From NCBI RefSeq assembly GCF_030704305.1, contig NZ_CP131935.1, forward strand, positions 4,340,001 through 4,404,000: a stretch of DNA of 64,000 nucleotides, read 5' to 3'. This document shows positions 54,704 through 63,428 of this stretch, piece by piece; within the stretch, counting starts at the first letter, position 1; the number at the start of each line of letters is the position of its first letter. The notes beneath the pieces are model-generated. The model was given only the letters and a program-made list of their open reading frames with translations, ran no database searches and was not told the origin of the DNA. The stretch is from Massilia sp. R2A-15. Lineage in GTDB: Bacteria; Pseudomonadota; Gammaproteobacteria; Burkholderiales; Burkholderiaceae_D. Made by a program: the position numbers and the translations under genes.

Positions 54704-56008
54704 ATGAAAGGCTTCAAATCGATCATGCTGTGCGCGGCGTTGTTCGGCGCATTCACCCAGGCGGCGCAGGCGGCCGACCAGTTCGTGGCGCTGCCGTCGT
54801 ACCGTGTCGGCGCCTATGCGGCCGGCGGCTCAGGATTCTACGGCGGCGCCATCGACTACTTCAACCTGGTCAACGCCAACGGCGGCGTCAATGGCGTGAA
54901 GATCCTGTGGGAAGAGTGCGAGACCGAGTACAACCCGTCGCGCGGCGTCGAATGCTATGAGCGTCTGAAGACCCAGCACGGCGGCGCCACGCTGGTCGAG
55001 CCGCTGTCCACCGGCATCGCCTACGGCATCCTCGACCGCGTCGCCAATGACAAAATCCCGATGACGATGCTCGGTTACGGCCGCTCGGACGCCGCCAACG
55101 GCAAGGTGTTCCCGTATGTCTTCCCGCTCATTACCAGCTACTGGGACCAGGCCGCCGGCATGATCAAGTACCTGGGCGAGAAGGAAGGCGGCATGGCCAA
55201 GCTGAAGGGCAAGAAGATCGCCTACCTGTATCACGACTCCCCGTTCGGCAAGGAGCCGCTGCCGGTGCTGGAGGCGCAGGCCAAACAGTATGGCTTCGAA
55301 CTGCTGAAGATCGCCGTCGCGCCGCCGGGGAACGAACAGCAGTCGCAGTGGCTGCAGATCCGCCAGGCCAAGCCTGACCACGTGATCCTGTGGGGCTGGG
55401 GCGTGATGAATTCGGTCGCCATCAAGACCGCGCAGCGCAACGGCTTCCCGCGCGAGAAAATGCTGGGCGTGTGGTGGGCCGGTTCCGAGGAAGACACCAT
55501 CCCGTCGGGCGAAGCGGCCAAGGGCTACAGCTCGATGACCTTCAACACGCCGGGCAACTACCCGCTGATCGACGACATCCGCAAGAAGGTATACGCGGCC
55601 GGCAAGGGCAACCTGTCGGACCAGGCCCGCATCGGATCGGTGTATCACATGCGCGGCATGACGCTGGGCGTGCTGTGGGTCGAAGCGATCCGCACCGCGC
55701 AGGAAAAATTCGGCAAGGGCAAAGTGATGACCGGCGAGCAGATTCGCTGGGGCCTGGAAAACCTGAACATCGATGCGGCGCGCCAGAAAGCGCTGGGCGT
55801 GTTCGGCATGTTCCCGACCGTGAAGACCAGCTGCGACGACCATGAAGGCTCGGGCGCCGTCAAGGTGCAGCAGTGGAACGGCAGCAAATGGGTCGCCATC
55901 ACGCCAAACTGGATCGTGGGCGACAAGGCGCTGACCCGCAAGCTGCTGGAGGAATCGTCAATGGCGTATGCGGCCGAAAAGAAGATCACCCCGGCCTGCA
56001 TGAACTGA
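54704..56008 (+). CDS. Periplasmic substrate-binding protein of the ABC importer
   Basis: 434 residues. Signal peptide about 1-24 (ending AAQAAD), then a two-lobed Peripla_BP_6 (LivJ/K-like) protein: YRVGAYAAGGSGFYGGAIDYFNLVNANGGVNGVKI near the N-terminus, DDHEGSGAVKVQQWNG near the C-terminus. It is longer than LivK and resembles binding proteins for aromatic or other organic acids in CoA-ligase-linked operons. The ligand is not readable. A REP element follows. Confidence 0.9.
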   Translation: MKGFKSIMLCAALFGAFTQAAQAADQFVALPSYRVGAYAAGGSGFYGGAIDYFNLVNANGGVNGVKILWEECETEYNPSRGVECYERLKTQHGGATLVEPLSTGIAYGILDRVANDKIPMTMLGYGRSDAANGKVFPYVFPLITSYWDQAAGMIKYLGEKEGGMAKLKGKKIAYLYHDSPFGKEPLPVLEAQAKQYGFELLKIAVAPPGNEQQSQWLQIRQAKPDHVILWGWGVMNSVAIKTAQRNGFPREKMLGVWWAGSEEDTIPSGEAAKGYSSMTFNTPGNYPLIDDIRKKVYAAGKGNLSDQARIGSVYHMRGMTLGVLWVEAIRTAQEKFGKGKVMTGEQIRWGLENLNIDAARQKALGVFGMFPTVKTSCDDHEGSGAVKVQQWNGSKWVAITPNWIVGDKALTRKLLEESSMAYAAEKKITPACMN

Positions 56009-56015
56009 CCTGATC

Positions 56016-56085
56016 GTCGTTCCTGCGCAGGCAGGAACCCATGCTGAGCCAATTCAGTATGGGTCCCTGCCTCCGCAGGGACGAC
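56016..56085. repeat. REP/BIME-like element 4 (shortest, most regular)
   Basis: GTCGTTCCTGCGCAGGCAGG...ATTCAGTATGGGTCCC...GCAGGGACGAC. Two facing units are separated by only a few bases. It interrupts the transporter operon between the binding protein and the second ATPase and could end or stabilise part of the transcript. Confidence 0.85.
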
Positions 56086-56102
56086 AGAATATTCGAGAAG
56101 CT

Positions 56103-56918
56103 ATGACAAACGCAGAAGCGCCATACCTTTCGGTGAACAACATCGAAGTCATCTACGACCACGTGATCCTGGTCCTGAAAGGCGTATCGCTGCAGGTCCC
56201 GAAAGGGAAGATCGTCGCTTTGCTGGGCGCGAACGGCGCCGGCAAATCGACCACGCTGAAAACCATCTCCACGCTGTTGCGCGGCGAGCGCGGCGACGTC
56301 ACCAAGGGCGAGGTGCGCTTCAACGGCGAGCGCGTCGATCAGCTGACGCCTAACGCGCTGGTCAGACGCGGCCTGTCGCAGGTGATGGAAGGCCGCCACT
56401 GCTTCGGCCACCTGACCATCGAAGAAAACCTGCTCACCGGCGCCTACACACGCTCCGATTCGCGCGCCGAGCAGAAGGCGTCGCTGGAAGCGGTGTACCA
56501 ATACTTCCCGCGCCTGAAGGAGCGCCGCTCCAGCCAGGCCGGCTACACCTCCGGCGGCGAGCAGCAGATGTGCGCGATCGGCCGCGCGCTGATGGCCAGG
56601 CCGTCGATGATCCTGCTCGACGAACCGTCGATGGGCATCGCGCCGCAGATCGTCGAAGAGATCTTCGACATCGTCAGGGACCTGAACCAGAAGGAAGGCG
56701 TGTCCTTCCTGCTGGCCGAACAGAATACAAACGTCGCCCTGCGCTACGCCGATTTCGGCTACATCCTGGAAAACGGCCGCGTGGTGATGGAAGGCGCCGC
56801 CGCGGAACTGGCGGCCAACGAAGACGTCAAAGAGTTCTACCTCGGCGTGTCCGGGGCGGGCCGCAAGAGCTTCAGGGACATGAAATTTTACCGCCGCCGC
56901 AAACGCTGGCTGGCTTGA
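56103..56918 (+). CDS. ABC transporter ATPase, LivF type
   Basis: 271 residues. Walker A GANGAGKST at about 41-49, TSGGEQQMCAIGRALM signature, Walker B MILLDEPSMGIAP, then LLAEQNTNVALRYADFGYILENGRVVMEG. LivF-type second ATPase completing the importer (two ATPases, two permeases, one binding protein). It is about 30 residues longer than typical LivF, with a basic tail (FRDMKFYRRRKRWLA). Confidence 0.92.
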   Translation: MTNAEAPYLSVNNIEVIYDHVILVLKGVSLQVPKGKIVALLGANGAGKSTTLKTISTLLRGERGDVTKGEVRFNGERVDQLTPNALVRRGLSQVMEGRHCFGHLTIEENLLTGAYTRSDSRAEQKASLEAVYQYFPRLKERRSSQAGYTSGGEQQMCAIGRALMARPSMILLDEPSMGIAPQIVEEIFDIVRDLNQKEGVSFLLAEQNTNVALRYADFGYILENGRVVMEGAAAELAANEDVKEFYLGVSGAGRKSFRDMKFYRRRKRWLA

Positions 56919-56928
56919 GGAAGCAGGA

Positions 56929-57276
56929 ATGAATTTCGAAAAAGCGAAGGACGTGTGCCGCAGTTTTCCCGGTGCGACCGAGGACATCAAATGGGGCGCG
57001 GACGTGGTGTTTTCGGTCGGCGAGAAAATGTTCATGGTGACCGGCGCCGACAACCCGCAAGGCATGAGCTTCAAGGTCGAGGACGAACGATTTCTCGAAC
57101 TGACCGACCGGCCCGGGATCATCCCGGCGCCCTACCTGGCCCGCGCCAAGTGGGTGCGGGTCGAGCACGCTGATGCGCTTGGCGACAAGGAGGCGGCCGA
57201 ACTGCTGCGCCGTTCGTACGAACTGGTGTTCGCCAAACTGACCAAGAAACTGCAGCGGGAAATTGGAGAAGCCTGA
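56929..57276 (+). CDS. MmcQ/YjbR family DNA-binding-like protein
   Basis: 115 residues. MNFEKAKDVCRSFPGATEDIKWGADVVFSVGEKMFMVTG and the later KWVRVEHADALGDKEAAELLRRSYELVFAKLTKKL are typical of the MmcQ/YjbR (CyaY-like fold) family. Function is not settled. It is inserted between the transporter and the PaaK-like ligase, 10 bases after livF, and shares one base with the next gene (TGATG). Confidence 0.85.
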   Translation: MNFEKAKDVCRSFPGATEDIKWGADVVFSVGEKMFMVTGADNPQGMSFKVEDERFLELTDRPGIIPAPYLARAKWVRVEHADALGDKEAAELLRRSYELVFAKLTKKLQREIGEA

Positions 57277-58529
57277 TGGCCGATACGCTCGACGAGCTCG
57301 AAACGCGCGATCCGCAGGCGCGTGAACGCGACCTGATGGCGCGCCTGCCGCAGCTGGTCGCGCGCGCCCAGCAGGCGCCCGGCTGGGCGCGCATACTCGC
57401 CGGCGTCGATGCCGCCAGCGTCACCAGCCGCGCCGCGCTGGCCGCGCTGCCCGTCACGCGCAAGTCGGAGCTGAAGGCCTTGCAGCAGGCGTCCTTGCCG
57501 TTCGGCGGCTTGGCCGCGACGCCGGCGAGCGACCTGCGCCGCGTCTATGTGTCGCCCGGTCCGATCTACGACCCCGAGGGCAAAGGGCGCGACTGGTGGC
57601 GCTTCGCGCGGCCGATGCACGCGGCCGGCGTGCGCGCGGGCGGCCTGCTGCAGAACTGCTTTTCGTATCACTTCACGCCGGCTGCGTTCATGGTCGAAGG
57701 CGGCGCCGCGCGCATCGGGTGCGCGGTGATTCCCGCCGGCGCCGGCCAGACCGAGATGCAGGTGCAGGCGATGGCCGACCTGCGGCCCGACACCTACGTC
57801 GGCACGCCCTCCTTCCTGCGCATCATCATCGAAAAGGCGCGCGAGATGGGCGCCGACATCAGCAGCGTGAAAAATGCGCTGATGGGCGCCGAAGCCCTGC
57901 CCGAGTCGCTGCGCGCCTGGTTCCGCGCCAACGGCGTGCCCAACGTGCTGCAGACCTATGCCTCGGCCGATATCGGCAGCATCGCGTACGAAACCGCAAG
58001 CGGCGGCGTGATCGATGCCGGCATGGTGGTCGATGAAGACGTGATCGTCGAAATCGTCCGTCCCGGCACCGGCGAGCCGGTTGCGCCGGGCGACATCGGC
58101 GAAATCGTCGTCACCTTGTTCAATCATGACTATCCGCTGATCCGCTTTGCGACCGGCGACATGTCGGCGCTGCTGACCGATGCGCCAGCGCCGGGCGGCC
58201 GCACCAACGTGCGCATCCGCGGCTGGCTGGGGCGGGCCGACCAGACCACCAAGGTGCGCGCCATGTTCGTGCATCCGGCGCAGGTGGCCAACATCGTGCG
58301 GCGCCATCCCGAGATCCTCAAGGCGCGGCTGGTCGTCACCGGCAGCATGGCCAACGACGTGATGACGCTGCATTGCGAGGTGGCGCAGCCGCTGGCGGCC
58401 GAACAGGTCGCGGCGATCGTCGCCTCCATCCGCGATGTGACGAAGCTGCGCGGCGAAGTCGTGTGCGAAGCGCAGGGGGCGTTGGCCGACGACGGCAAGG
58501 TGATCGAGGACCGGCGCGATTACAGCTGA
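57276..58529 (+). CDS. Phenylacetate-CoA ligase-like AMP-dependent enzyme
   Basis: 417 residues. PaaK-type features: LPVTRKSELKALQQ, RVYVSPGPIYDPEGKGRDWWRF, TYVGTPSFLRIIIEKARE, MGAEALPESLRAWF, YASADIGSIAYET and a C-terminal AMP-binding_C_2-like domain (LGRADQTTKVRAMFVHPAQVANIVRRHPEI). The usual SSGTTG loop is replaced by SPGPIY, so catalysis should be checked. It probably activates an aromatic or similar acid imported by the adjacent transporter. Last gene of the operon. Confidence 0.85.
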   Translation: MADTLDELETRDPQARERDLMARLPQLVARAQQAPGWARILAGVDAASVTSRAALAALPVTRKSELKALQQASLPFGGLAATPASDLRRVYVSPGPIYDPEGKGRDWWRFARPMHAAGVRAGGLLQNCFSYHFTPAAFMVEGGAARIGCAVIPAGAGQTEMQVQAMADLRPDTYVGTPSFLRIIIEKAREMGADISSVKNALMGAEALPESLRAWFRANGVPNVLQTYASADIGSIAYETASGGVIDAGMVVDEDVIVEIVRPGTGEPVAPGDIGEIVVTLFNHDYPLIRFATGDMSALLTDAPAPGGRTNVRIRGWLGRADQTTKVRAMFVHPAQVANIVRRHPEILKARLVVTGSMANDVMTLHCEVAQPLAAEQVAAIVASIRDVTKLRGEVVCEAQGALADDGKVIEDRRDYS

Positions 58530-58619
58530 AGGCGGGCTGTGGCGTAAATCCAACTGCGCGCCCATGGCTTTGCGCCAGATGCAGCATAATTGGCGATGTA
58601 CTTTTTCGAGTAGATCGCC

Positions 58620-59180
58620 ATGCAAGAGTTCAACCTGGCCCGCGCCAAATCCCTCCTCGCCCACGCGGAAGAAATCGTCGATGAAGAAGCGGCCCGGGCG
58701 GCCGTGCGTGATGTCGCGGCGGCGCTGAACGACCGCTTCGGCAACGCGGAAGAAGAACACTTCCCGCTGGTACTCGGCGTGATGGGCGGCGCGGTGGTGT
58801 TCACCGGCCAGCTGCTGCCGCAGCTGCGCTTTCCGCTGGAATTCGATTACATCCACGTGAGCCGCTACGACGGCAAATGGAAGGTTGTGCCGCGGCCGAA
58901 TGTGACCGGCCGCACGATCGTCCTGCTCGACGACATCCTGGACGAAGGCGAGACGCTGGCGCAGGTCAAGGCGCGCCTGCTGGAGATGGGCGCGAAGGAA
59001 GTGGTGATCGCGGTGTTCGCCGACAAGGCGCACAAGCGCGGCAAGCCGGTGAAGGCCGATATCGTCGGCGTCAGCATTCCGAACCGCTTCGTGGTGGGAT
59101 TCGGGATGGACGCGGAAGGCTACTGGCGCAACCTGCCGGGCTTGTGGGCACTGCGGCCGGAAGACCTCAAGCCACGCTGA
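58620..59180 (+). CDS. Hypoxanthine-guanine phosphoribosyltransferase family protein
   Basis: 186 residues. The PRPP-binding motif is VLLDDILDEGETLAQVK at about 101-117, preceded by FDYIHVSRYDGKW; a VVGFGMDAEGYWRNLPGLWAL tail follows, as in the beta-proteobacterial hypoxanthine phosphoribosyltransferase branch. It salvages hypoxanthine or guanine using PRPP. The gene stands alone after the ligase operon, with a REP element 11 bases after its stop. Confidence 0.9.
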   Translation: MQEFNLARAKSLLAHAEEIVDEEAARAAVRDVAAALNDRFGNAEEEHFPLVLGVMGGAVVFTGQLLPQLRFPLEFDYIHVSRYDGKWKVVPRPNVTGRTIVLLDDILDEGETLAQVKARLLEMGAKEVVIAVFADKAHKRGKPVKADIVGVSIPNRFVVGFGMDAEGYWRNLPGLWALRPEDLKPR

Positions 59181-59191
59181 CCTCTCGCCTG

Positions 59192-59267
59192 TCGCTCCTG
59201 CGGAGGCAGGAGCCCATACTGAGGCGATTCATGTTCAGCATGGGTTCCTGCCTCCGCAGGAACGACG
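59192..59267. repeat. REP/BIME-like element 5
   Basis: GTCGCTCCTGCGGAGGCAGG at the left and GCCTCCGCAGGAACGAC at the right. It fills the gap between the convergent phosphoribosyltransferase and ribH genes. Confidence 0.85.
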
Positions 59268-59283
59268 GTCTAAAAGTTAGCGA

Positions 59284-59853
<570 letters not shown>

Positions 59854-59998
59854 GCATGTGGATCGAATGGGATCTGCAGGCATGCAGCAGCCATGCCTGA
59901 AAATGCGCGCGCAACGCCGCGACCGCCGGCCGGCCGACGTTCGAAAAGAACCGTCGATCCGGGCTGCGACCGCCACCCTGGCATGCATGATCAATCCC

Positions 59999-60152
59999 GC
60001 TCTCTCTTTATCCGGACTATACCGTCGGCCCCGGAATCAAACCGGGTCTGCTGACCTTGTCGCCGAAGGATCGTCGACAAGCGCTCGCGGGCTAAACGCA
60101 CTTGCGTGCGCCATTACCGCCGGTGGGGAATTGCGCCCCGCCCTGAGAACGT
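59999..60152 (-). ncRNA. FMN riboswitch (RFN element)
   Basis: On the minus strand the conserved blocks appear in order: CTCAGGGCGGGG, ATTCCCCACCGGCGGTAAT, AGCCCGCGAGCG, GGTCAGCAGACCCGG, TTCCGGGGCCGACGG, TATAGTCCGGATAAAGAGAG. It binds FMN and represses flavin genes when FMN is high. It lies about 180 bases upstream of ribH; the leader between holds the hairpin over the ribosome site. Confidence 0.95.
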
Positions 60153-60218
60153 GCGCTGTCGTCACACCAGGTGCGGCGGCAGCGCGTGGTGATTCTAGCA
60201 TGCTTCGAAGTATCTACT

Positions 60219-60294
60219 GTCGCCCCTGCGGAGGCAGGGGCCCATGCTGAAGAAGCGTCACTTCAGTATGGGTTCCTGCCTTCGCAGGAACGAC
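60219..60294. repeat. REP/BIME-like element 6
   Basis: GTCGCCCCTGCGGAGGCAGG at the left and GCCTTCGCAGGAACGAC at the right. It sits 16 bases past the nitronate monooxygenase stop and about 65 bases upstream of the riboswitch. Confidence 0.85.
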
Positions 60295-60310
60295 AAACTA
60301 GAGCGGCAGG

Positions 60311-61264
60311 CTACAGCGCCAGGCGGGCGCGCGCGGCGTCGTATTCGGATTTCAGGCGCGCGACCATTTCGGCGACCGTCGGCACGTCGTCCATCATGCC
60401 CACGCCCTGCCCCGCGCCCCAGATGTCGCGCCACGCCTTGGCGCTGCCCGATCCGAAACTCATCTTGCTCTTGTCCGACTCCGGCAGCGCCTCCGGGTCG
60501 AGCCCCGCGTTGACGATCGACTTCTTCAGGTAATTGCCGTGCACGCCGGTGAACAGGTTGGTGTACACCACGTCGGCCGCCGCCGATTCGACGATCGCGT
60601 CGCGGTACGCATCGCTGACGTTCGATTCCTTCGTCGCCAGCCAACGCGAGCCGATGTAGGCGAAGTCGGCGCCCATCGCCTGCGCCGCGAGGATGGCGTC
60701 GCCGCTGGCGATCGCGCCGGACAGCGCCAGCGGACCCTTGAAGAACTTGCGCACTTCGCCCACCAGGGCGAACGGCGATAGCGCGCCGGCATGGCCGCCC
60801 GCACCCGCCGCCACCAGGATCAGGCCATCGACGCCAGCCTCCAGCGCCTTCTTGGCGTGGCGGATCGAGATCACGTCGTGCAGCACGATGCCGCCGTAGC
60901 TGTGGATTGCGTCGAGCATCTCCTTCGGCGGCGCGCGCAGCGACGAGATGATGATCGGGACCTGGTGCTTCACGCAGATTTCAACGTCGTGCGCGAGCCG
61001 GTCGTTGGACTGGTGGACGATCTGGTTGACCGCGATCGGACCGACCTTGGCGCCCGGGTTGGCCGCCTGGTACGCCGCCAGTTCGGCCTGCAGGTCGGTC
61101 AGCCAGGTGTCGAGCAGGTCGGCGGGGCGCGCGTTCAGCGCCGGGAACGCGCCGACGATACCGGCCTTGCACTGGGCCGCCACCAGCGCCGGGCCGCTGG
61201 CGATGAACATCGGCGAGCCGATAACGGGAAGGGACAGGTTTTGCAGTGCGACGGGCAGCGCCAT
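60311..61264 (-). CDS. Nitronate monooxygenase (2-nitropropane dioxygenase family)
   Basis: 316 residues from MALPVALQNLSLPVIGSPMF; an upstream frame extension was rejected. FMN-binding TIM barrel: SPMFIASGPALVAAQCKAGIVGAFPALNAR, VLHDVISIRHAKKALEAGVDGLILVAAGAGGHAG and GADFAYIGSRWLATKES. The family oxidises alkyl nitronates, and many members are general FMN oxidoreductases. It is 69 bases downstream of the MBL hydrolase start region on the same strand. Confidence 0.9.
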   Translation of the reverse strand: MALPVALQNLSLPVIGSPMFIASGPALVAAQCKAGIVGAFPALNARPADLLDTWLTDLQAELAAYQAANPGAKVGPIAVNQIVHQSNDRLAHDVEICVKHQVPIIISSLRAPPKEMLDAIHSYGGIVLHDVISIRHAKKALEAGVDGLILVAAGAGGHAGALSPFALVGEVRKFFKGPLALSGAIASGDAILAAQAMGADFAYIGSRWLATKESNVSDAYRDAIVESAAADVVYTNLFTGVHGNYLKKSIVNAGLDPEALPESDKSKMSFGSGSAKAWRDIWGAGQGVGMMDDVPTVAEMVARLKSEYDAARARLAL

Positions 61265-61333
61265 GGCGAACTCTCGAAACAGGGTTGATCGGGTCGGATC
61301 ATTATGAACCAAAAAAGAACGATCGTGCGGGAA

Positions 61334-62245
61334 TTAACCGGCGTTGACCAGCACTATCCCGTCGCGTCGCGCGGCGCCGGCCTTCACCAGCGCGGCGGCC
61401 GTCCACTCGGCCAGCTCGCCGGCAGGGCGATGCAGGAAGCGCGTGCGCGCGCCTTCCAGCACAGGGATCGTCGCGAACATTGCCGCCACATCGGCCATCG
61501 GGATGCGCTGGCGCTCCAGCAGCAGGAACTTGAGCAGCACCTTGACCGCGTTTTCGGCGTTGCGCTTCGGGTCGGCCTCGAGGTAGTCGAGCCGCGCGTT
61601 GGCGCGCGACAGCGCGGCGCCGGCGTCGCCGAACGGCGCGCCGTGGCCGGGGATCACGAGGCGCACCTCGAGCCCGCCGATCAGCGCCAGCGTGGCGCGC
61701 GCTTCGGCGAAGCCGGATTCGCCATCGAGTTCCGGGAAGATCACGCCGAAGCCGTTCTCCCACAGCGCGTCGGCCGAGATCAGGATGCCTTCATCGGCGC
61801 AGTAAAAAATCAGCGAGCGCGGATCGTGGCCAGGCGCCGCCAGCGCACGCCAGCGCAGGTCGCCCAGTATCAGCTCGTCGCCAGGCGCGATGGTGCGCTC
61901 GAATCCGAAGCGCGCGCACTGCTGGCCGGTGGCCTTGTAGCTGAGCGTATCCTCGTCCCAGGCGCGCACGGCGTCCGCCTCGGCGTGCGGGATGGCGGTG
62001 GCGCAGCCGTAATGTTCCTGCAGCGCCGCGTTGCCGCCGCAATGATCCGAATGCATGTGGGTGTTGACCAGCAGGTCGAGTTTGCGCTCTCCCAGCGCAT
62101 GGCGCACCAGCGCCAGCGTCTGCGGCGCGTGCGTGACGTAGCCGCTGTCGACCAGCGCGGTCTCGTCGCGGCCGATGAAGAGGATGTTGTTGGCGGAGAG
62201 CCAGCCGCGCTCGAAGATGCGCATCGAGGGCGGCAGCTTGCTCAT
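61334..62245 (-). CDS. MBL-fold metallo-hydrolase
   Basis: 303 residues from MSKLPPSMRIFERGWLSANN. Metal-binding HxHxDH is H63-M-H65-S-D67-H68 (NTHMHSDHCGGN), with later His in APGHDPRSL and in IPGHGAPFGD. A C-terminal extension of about 80 residues is helical. Class like glyoxalase II/MBL hydrolases; substrate unknown. Its ATG overlaps the stop of the next upstream gene by four bases. Confidence 0.88.
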   Translation of the reverse strand: MSKLPPSMRIFERGWLSANNILFIGRDETALVDSGYVTHAPQTLALVRHALGERKLDLLVNTHMHSDHCGGNAALQEHYGCATAIPHAEADAVRAWDEDTLSYKATGQQCARFGFERTIAPGDELILGDLRWRALAAPGHDPRSLIFYCADEGILISADALWENGFGVIFPELDGESGFAEARATLALIGGLEVRLVIPGHGAPFGDAGAALSRANARLDYLEADPKRNAENAVKVLLKFLLLERQRIPMADVAAMFATIPVLEGARTRFLHRPAGELAEWTAAALVKAGAARRDGIVLVNAG

Positions 62246-62685
62246 TTCTTCATCTGGAAAGCTAGCGAGATCTTCGCGAATTCCACCAGCAGCGCGCGCG
62301 AGCCGCCGTTGAAGGTGGTGAACGAATTGCCGGTCCTGACGACCATCCGCGGCGGGAACAGCCAGCTCAGATACGGGATGCCGATCATCTTCGCGCCGCG
62401 CACGTCGCGCCACGCCACCTGCTTGTCCATCACCCAGCTCTGGCGGATGCCTTCAGCGTCGATGGTGGTGCGCGAGCGCAGGAACCAGTAATAACTAAGC
62501 AGCAGCAGCGAGGTCGCGCCGACCAGCAGCACCTTCGCGCCGAAGCCGTAGCCGAACAGCGGGAAGCGCAGCGCGATGCTGGCGCCGTAACCGAGCAGCA
62601 CCAGCGTGATGAAGGTCGCGACAATCTTGAAGCCGCCGCCGTAGGCCGGGCCGGTGACCGCGGCGGCCGGTTGATAGAACTGCAT
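62242..62685 (-). CDS. Small membrane protein with PH-like domain, 147 aa
   Basis: 147 residues. Two membrane helices (about 20-40 and 49-70) are followed by a short soluble domain, RSRTTIDAEGIRQSWVMDKQVAWRDVRGAKMIGIP, that resembles bacterial PH-like (YdbS/YcxB-type) domains. Family match is weak. It follows the DUF1289 gene with no gap and overlaps the MBL gene (ATGA), so the three form an operon. Confidence 0.65.
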   Translation of the reverse strand: MQFYQPAAAVTGPAYGGGFKIVATFITLVLLGYGASIALRFPLFGYGFGAKVLLVGATSLLLLSYYWFLRSRTTIDAEGIRQSWVMDKQVAWRDVRGAKMIGIPYLSWLFPPRMVVRTGNSFTTFNGGSRALLVEFAKISLAFQMKK

Positions 62686-62889
62686 CTAGCGGAACTCCAT
62701 GTCGGCTTCGCGGCGCCGGATTTCGGCCCACACCGCGCGTTTGTAATCGTCGCCGGCGCCGCCCCACTTCACGATCTCGTCGATCGTGCGCAGGCAGCCG
62801 CGGCACAGGCCCGTGTCGGGCGCCATCTCGCACAGGCTGATGCAGGGCGATGGCACCGGGGTTTGCTGTTCTGGCAATTCTGAATTCAT
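62686..62889 (-). CDS. DUF1289 family protein
   Basis: 67 residues. Four conserved Cys at 16, 20, 29 and 32 (PSPCISLCEMAPDTGLCRGCLRTIDEIVKW) are the DUF1289 signature and probably bind Zn or an Fe-S centre. Function unknown. It starts a minus-strand operon; the ATG at 62889 was chosen because the upstream frame runs through the divergent regulator gene. Confidence 0.88.
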   Translation of the reverse strand: MNSELPEQQTPVPSPCISLCEMAPDTGLCRGCLRTIDEIVKWGGAGDDYKRAVWAEIRRREADMEFR

Positions 62890-62991
62890 GGCCGCCAGAT
62901 TAGCGCATTCAATCGAATCGCGCTTGACCTGAAATCTTTCAGGGGTACAATACCATCCATGCAGATGGTGGATGGATGCCACGAGGATGAT

Positions 62992-63405
62992 ATGGGGACA
63001 ATGGACGACTTCAAACCGAAAAATGATTCGGAAAAAATTACGATCAATCTCGGCCTGATCGATTTGGGTCAAATCGACTTGCTGGTGAACGAGGGCTTTT
63101 ATTCGAACCGGACGGACCTGATCCGCACGGCGATTCGAAACCAGCTCAACACCCATGCCGATGTGGTGAGGCAGACCGTTGCGCGCAAAAGCCTGGTGCT
63201 CGGCATGCATCACTACACCAAAGCGGACCTGGAAACCGCGCTCGCCGCGGGCGAAAAGCTGCACATCCAGGTGCTCGGCATGGCAAGTATCGCCAGCGAC
63301 GTGACGGCCGAACTGGCCGTGGCGACGATCGAATCGATCTATGTGCTTGGCTCCCTTCACGCCAGCAAGGCGGTGAAGGCGGCACTGGCCGGCCGCATTC
63401 TTTGA
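62992..63405 (+). CDS. CopG-type ribbon-helix-helix regulator
   Basis: 137 residues from MGTMDDFKPKN, which has GAGGA four bases before it; other in-frame ATGs at 62959 and 63001 are possible. The N-terminal ITINLGLIDLGQIDLLVNEGFYSNRTDLIRTAIRNQL is a ribbon-helix-helix motif. The C-terminal half (about 80-137) is a compact domain of unknown role. It is 23 bases upstream of a PHB-depolymerase-family gene and may regulate it. Confidence 0.78.
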   Translation: MGTMDDFKPKNDSEKITINLGLIDLGQIDLLVNEGFYSNRTDLIRTAIRNQLNTHADVVRQTVARKSLVLGMHHYTKADLETALAAGEKLHIQVLGMASIASDVTAELAVATIESIYVLGSLHASKAVKAALAGRIL

Positions 63406-63428
63406 TGCGACGACAATAAGGAACACTC

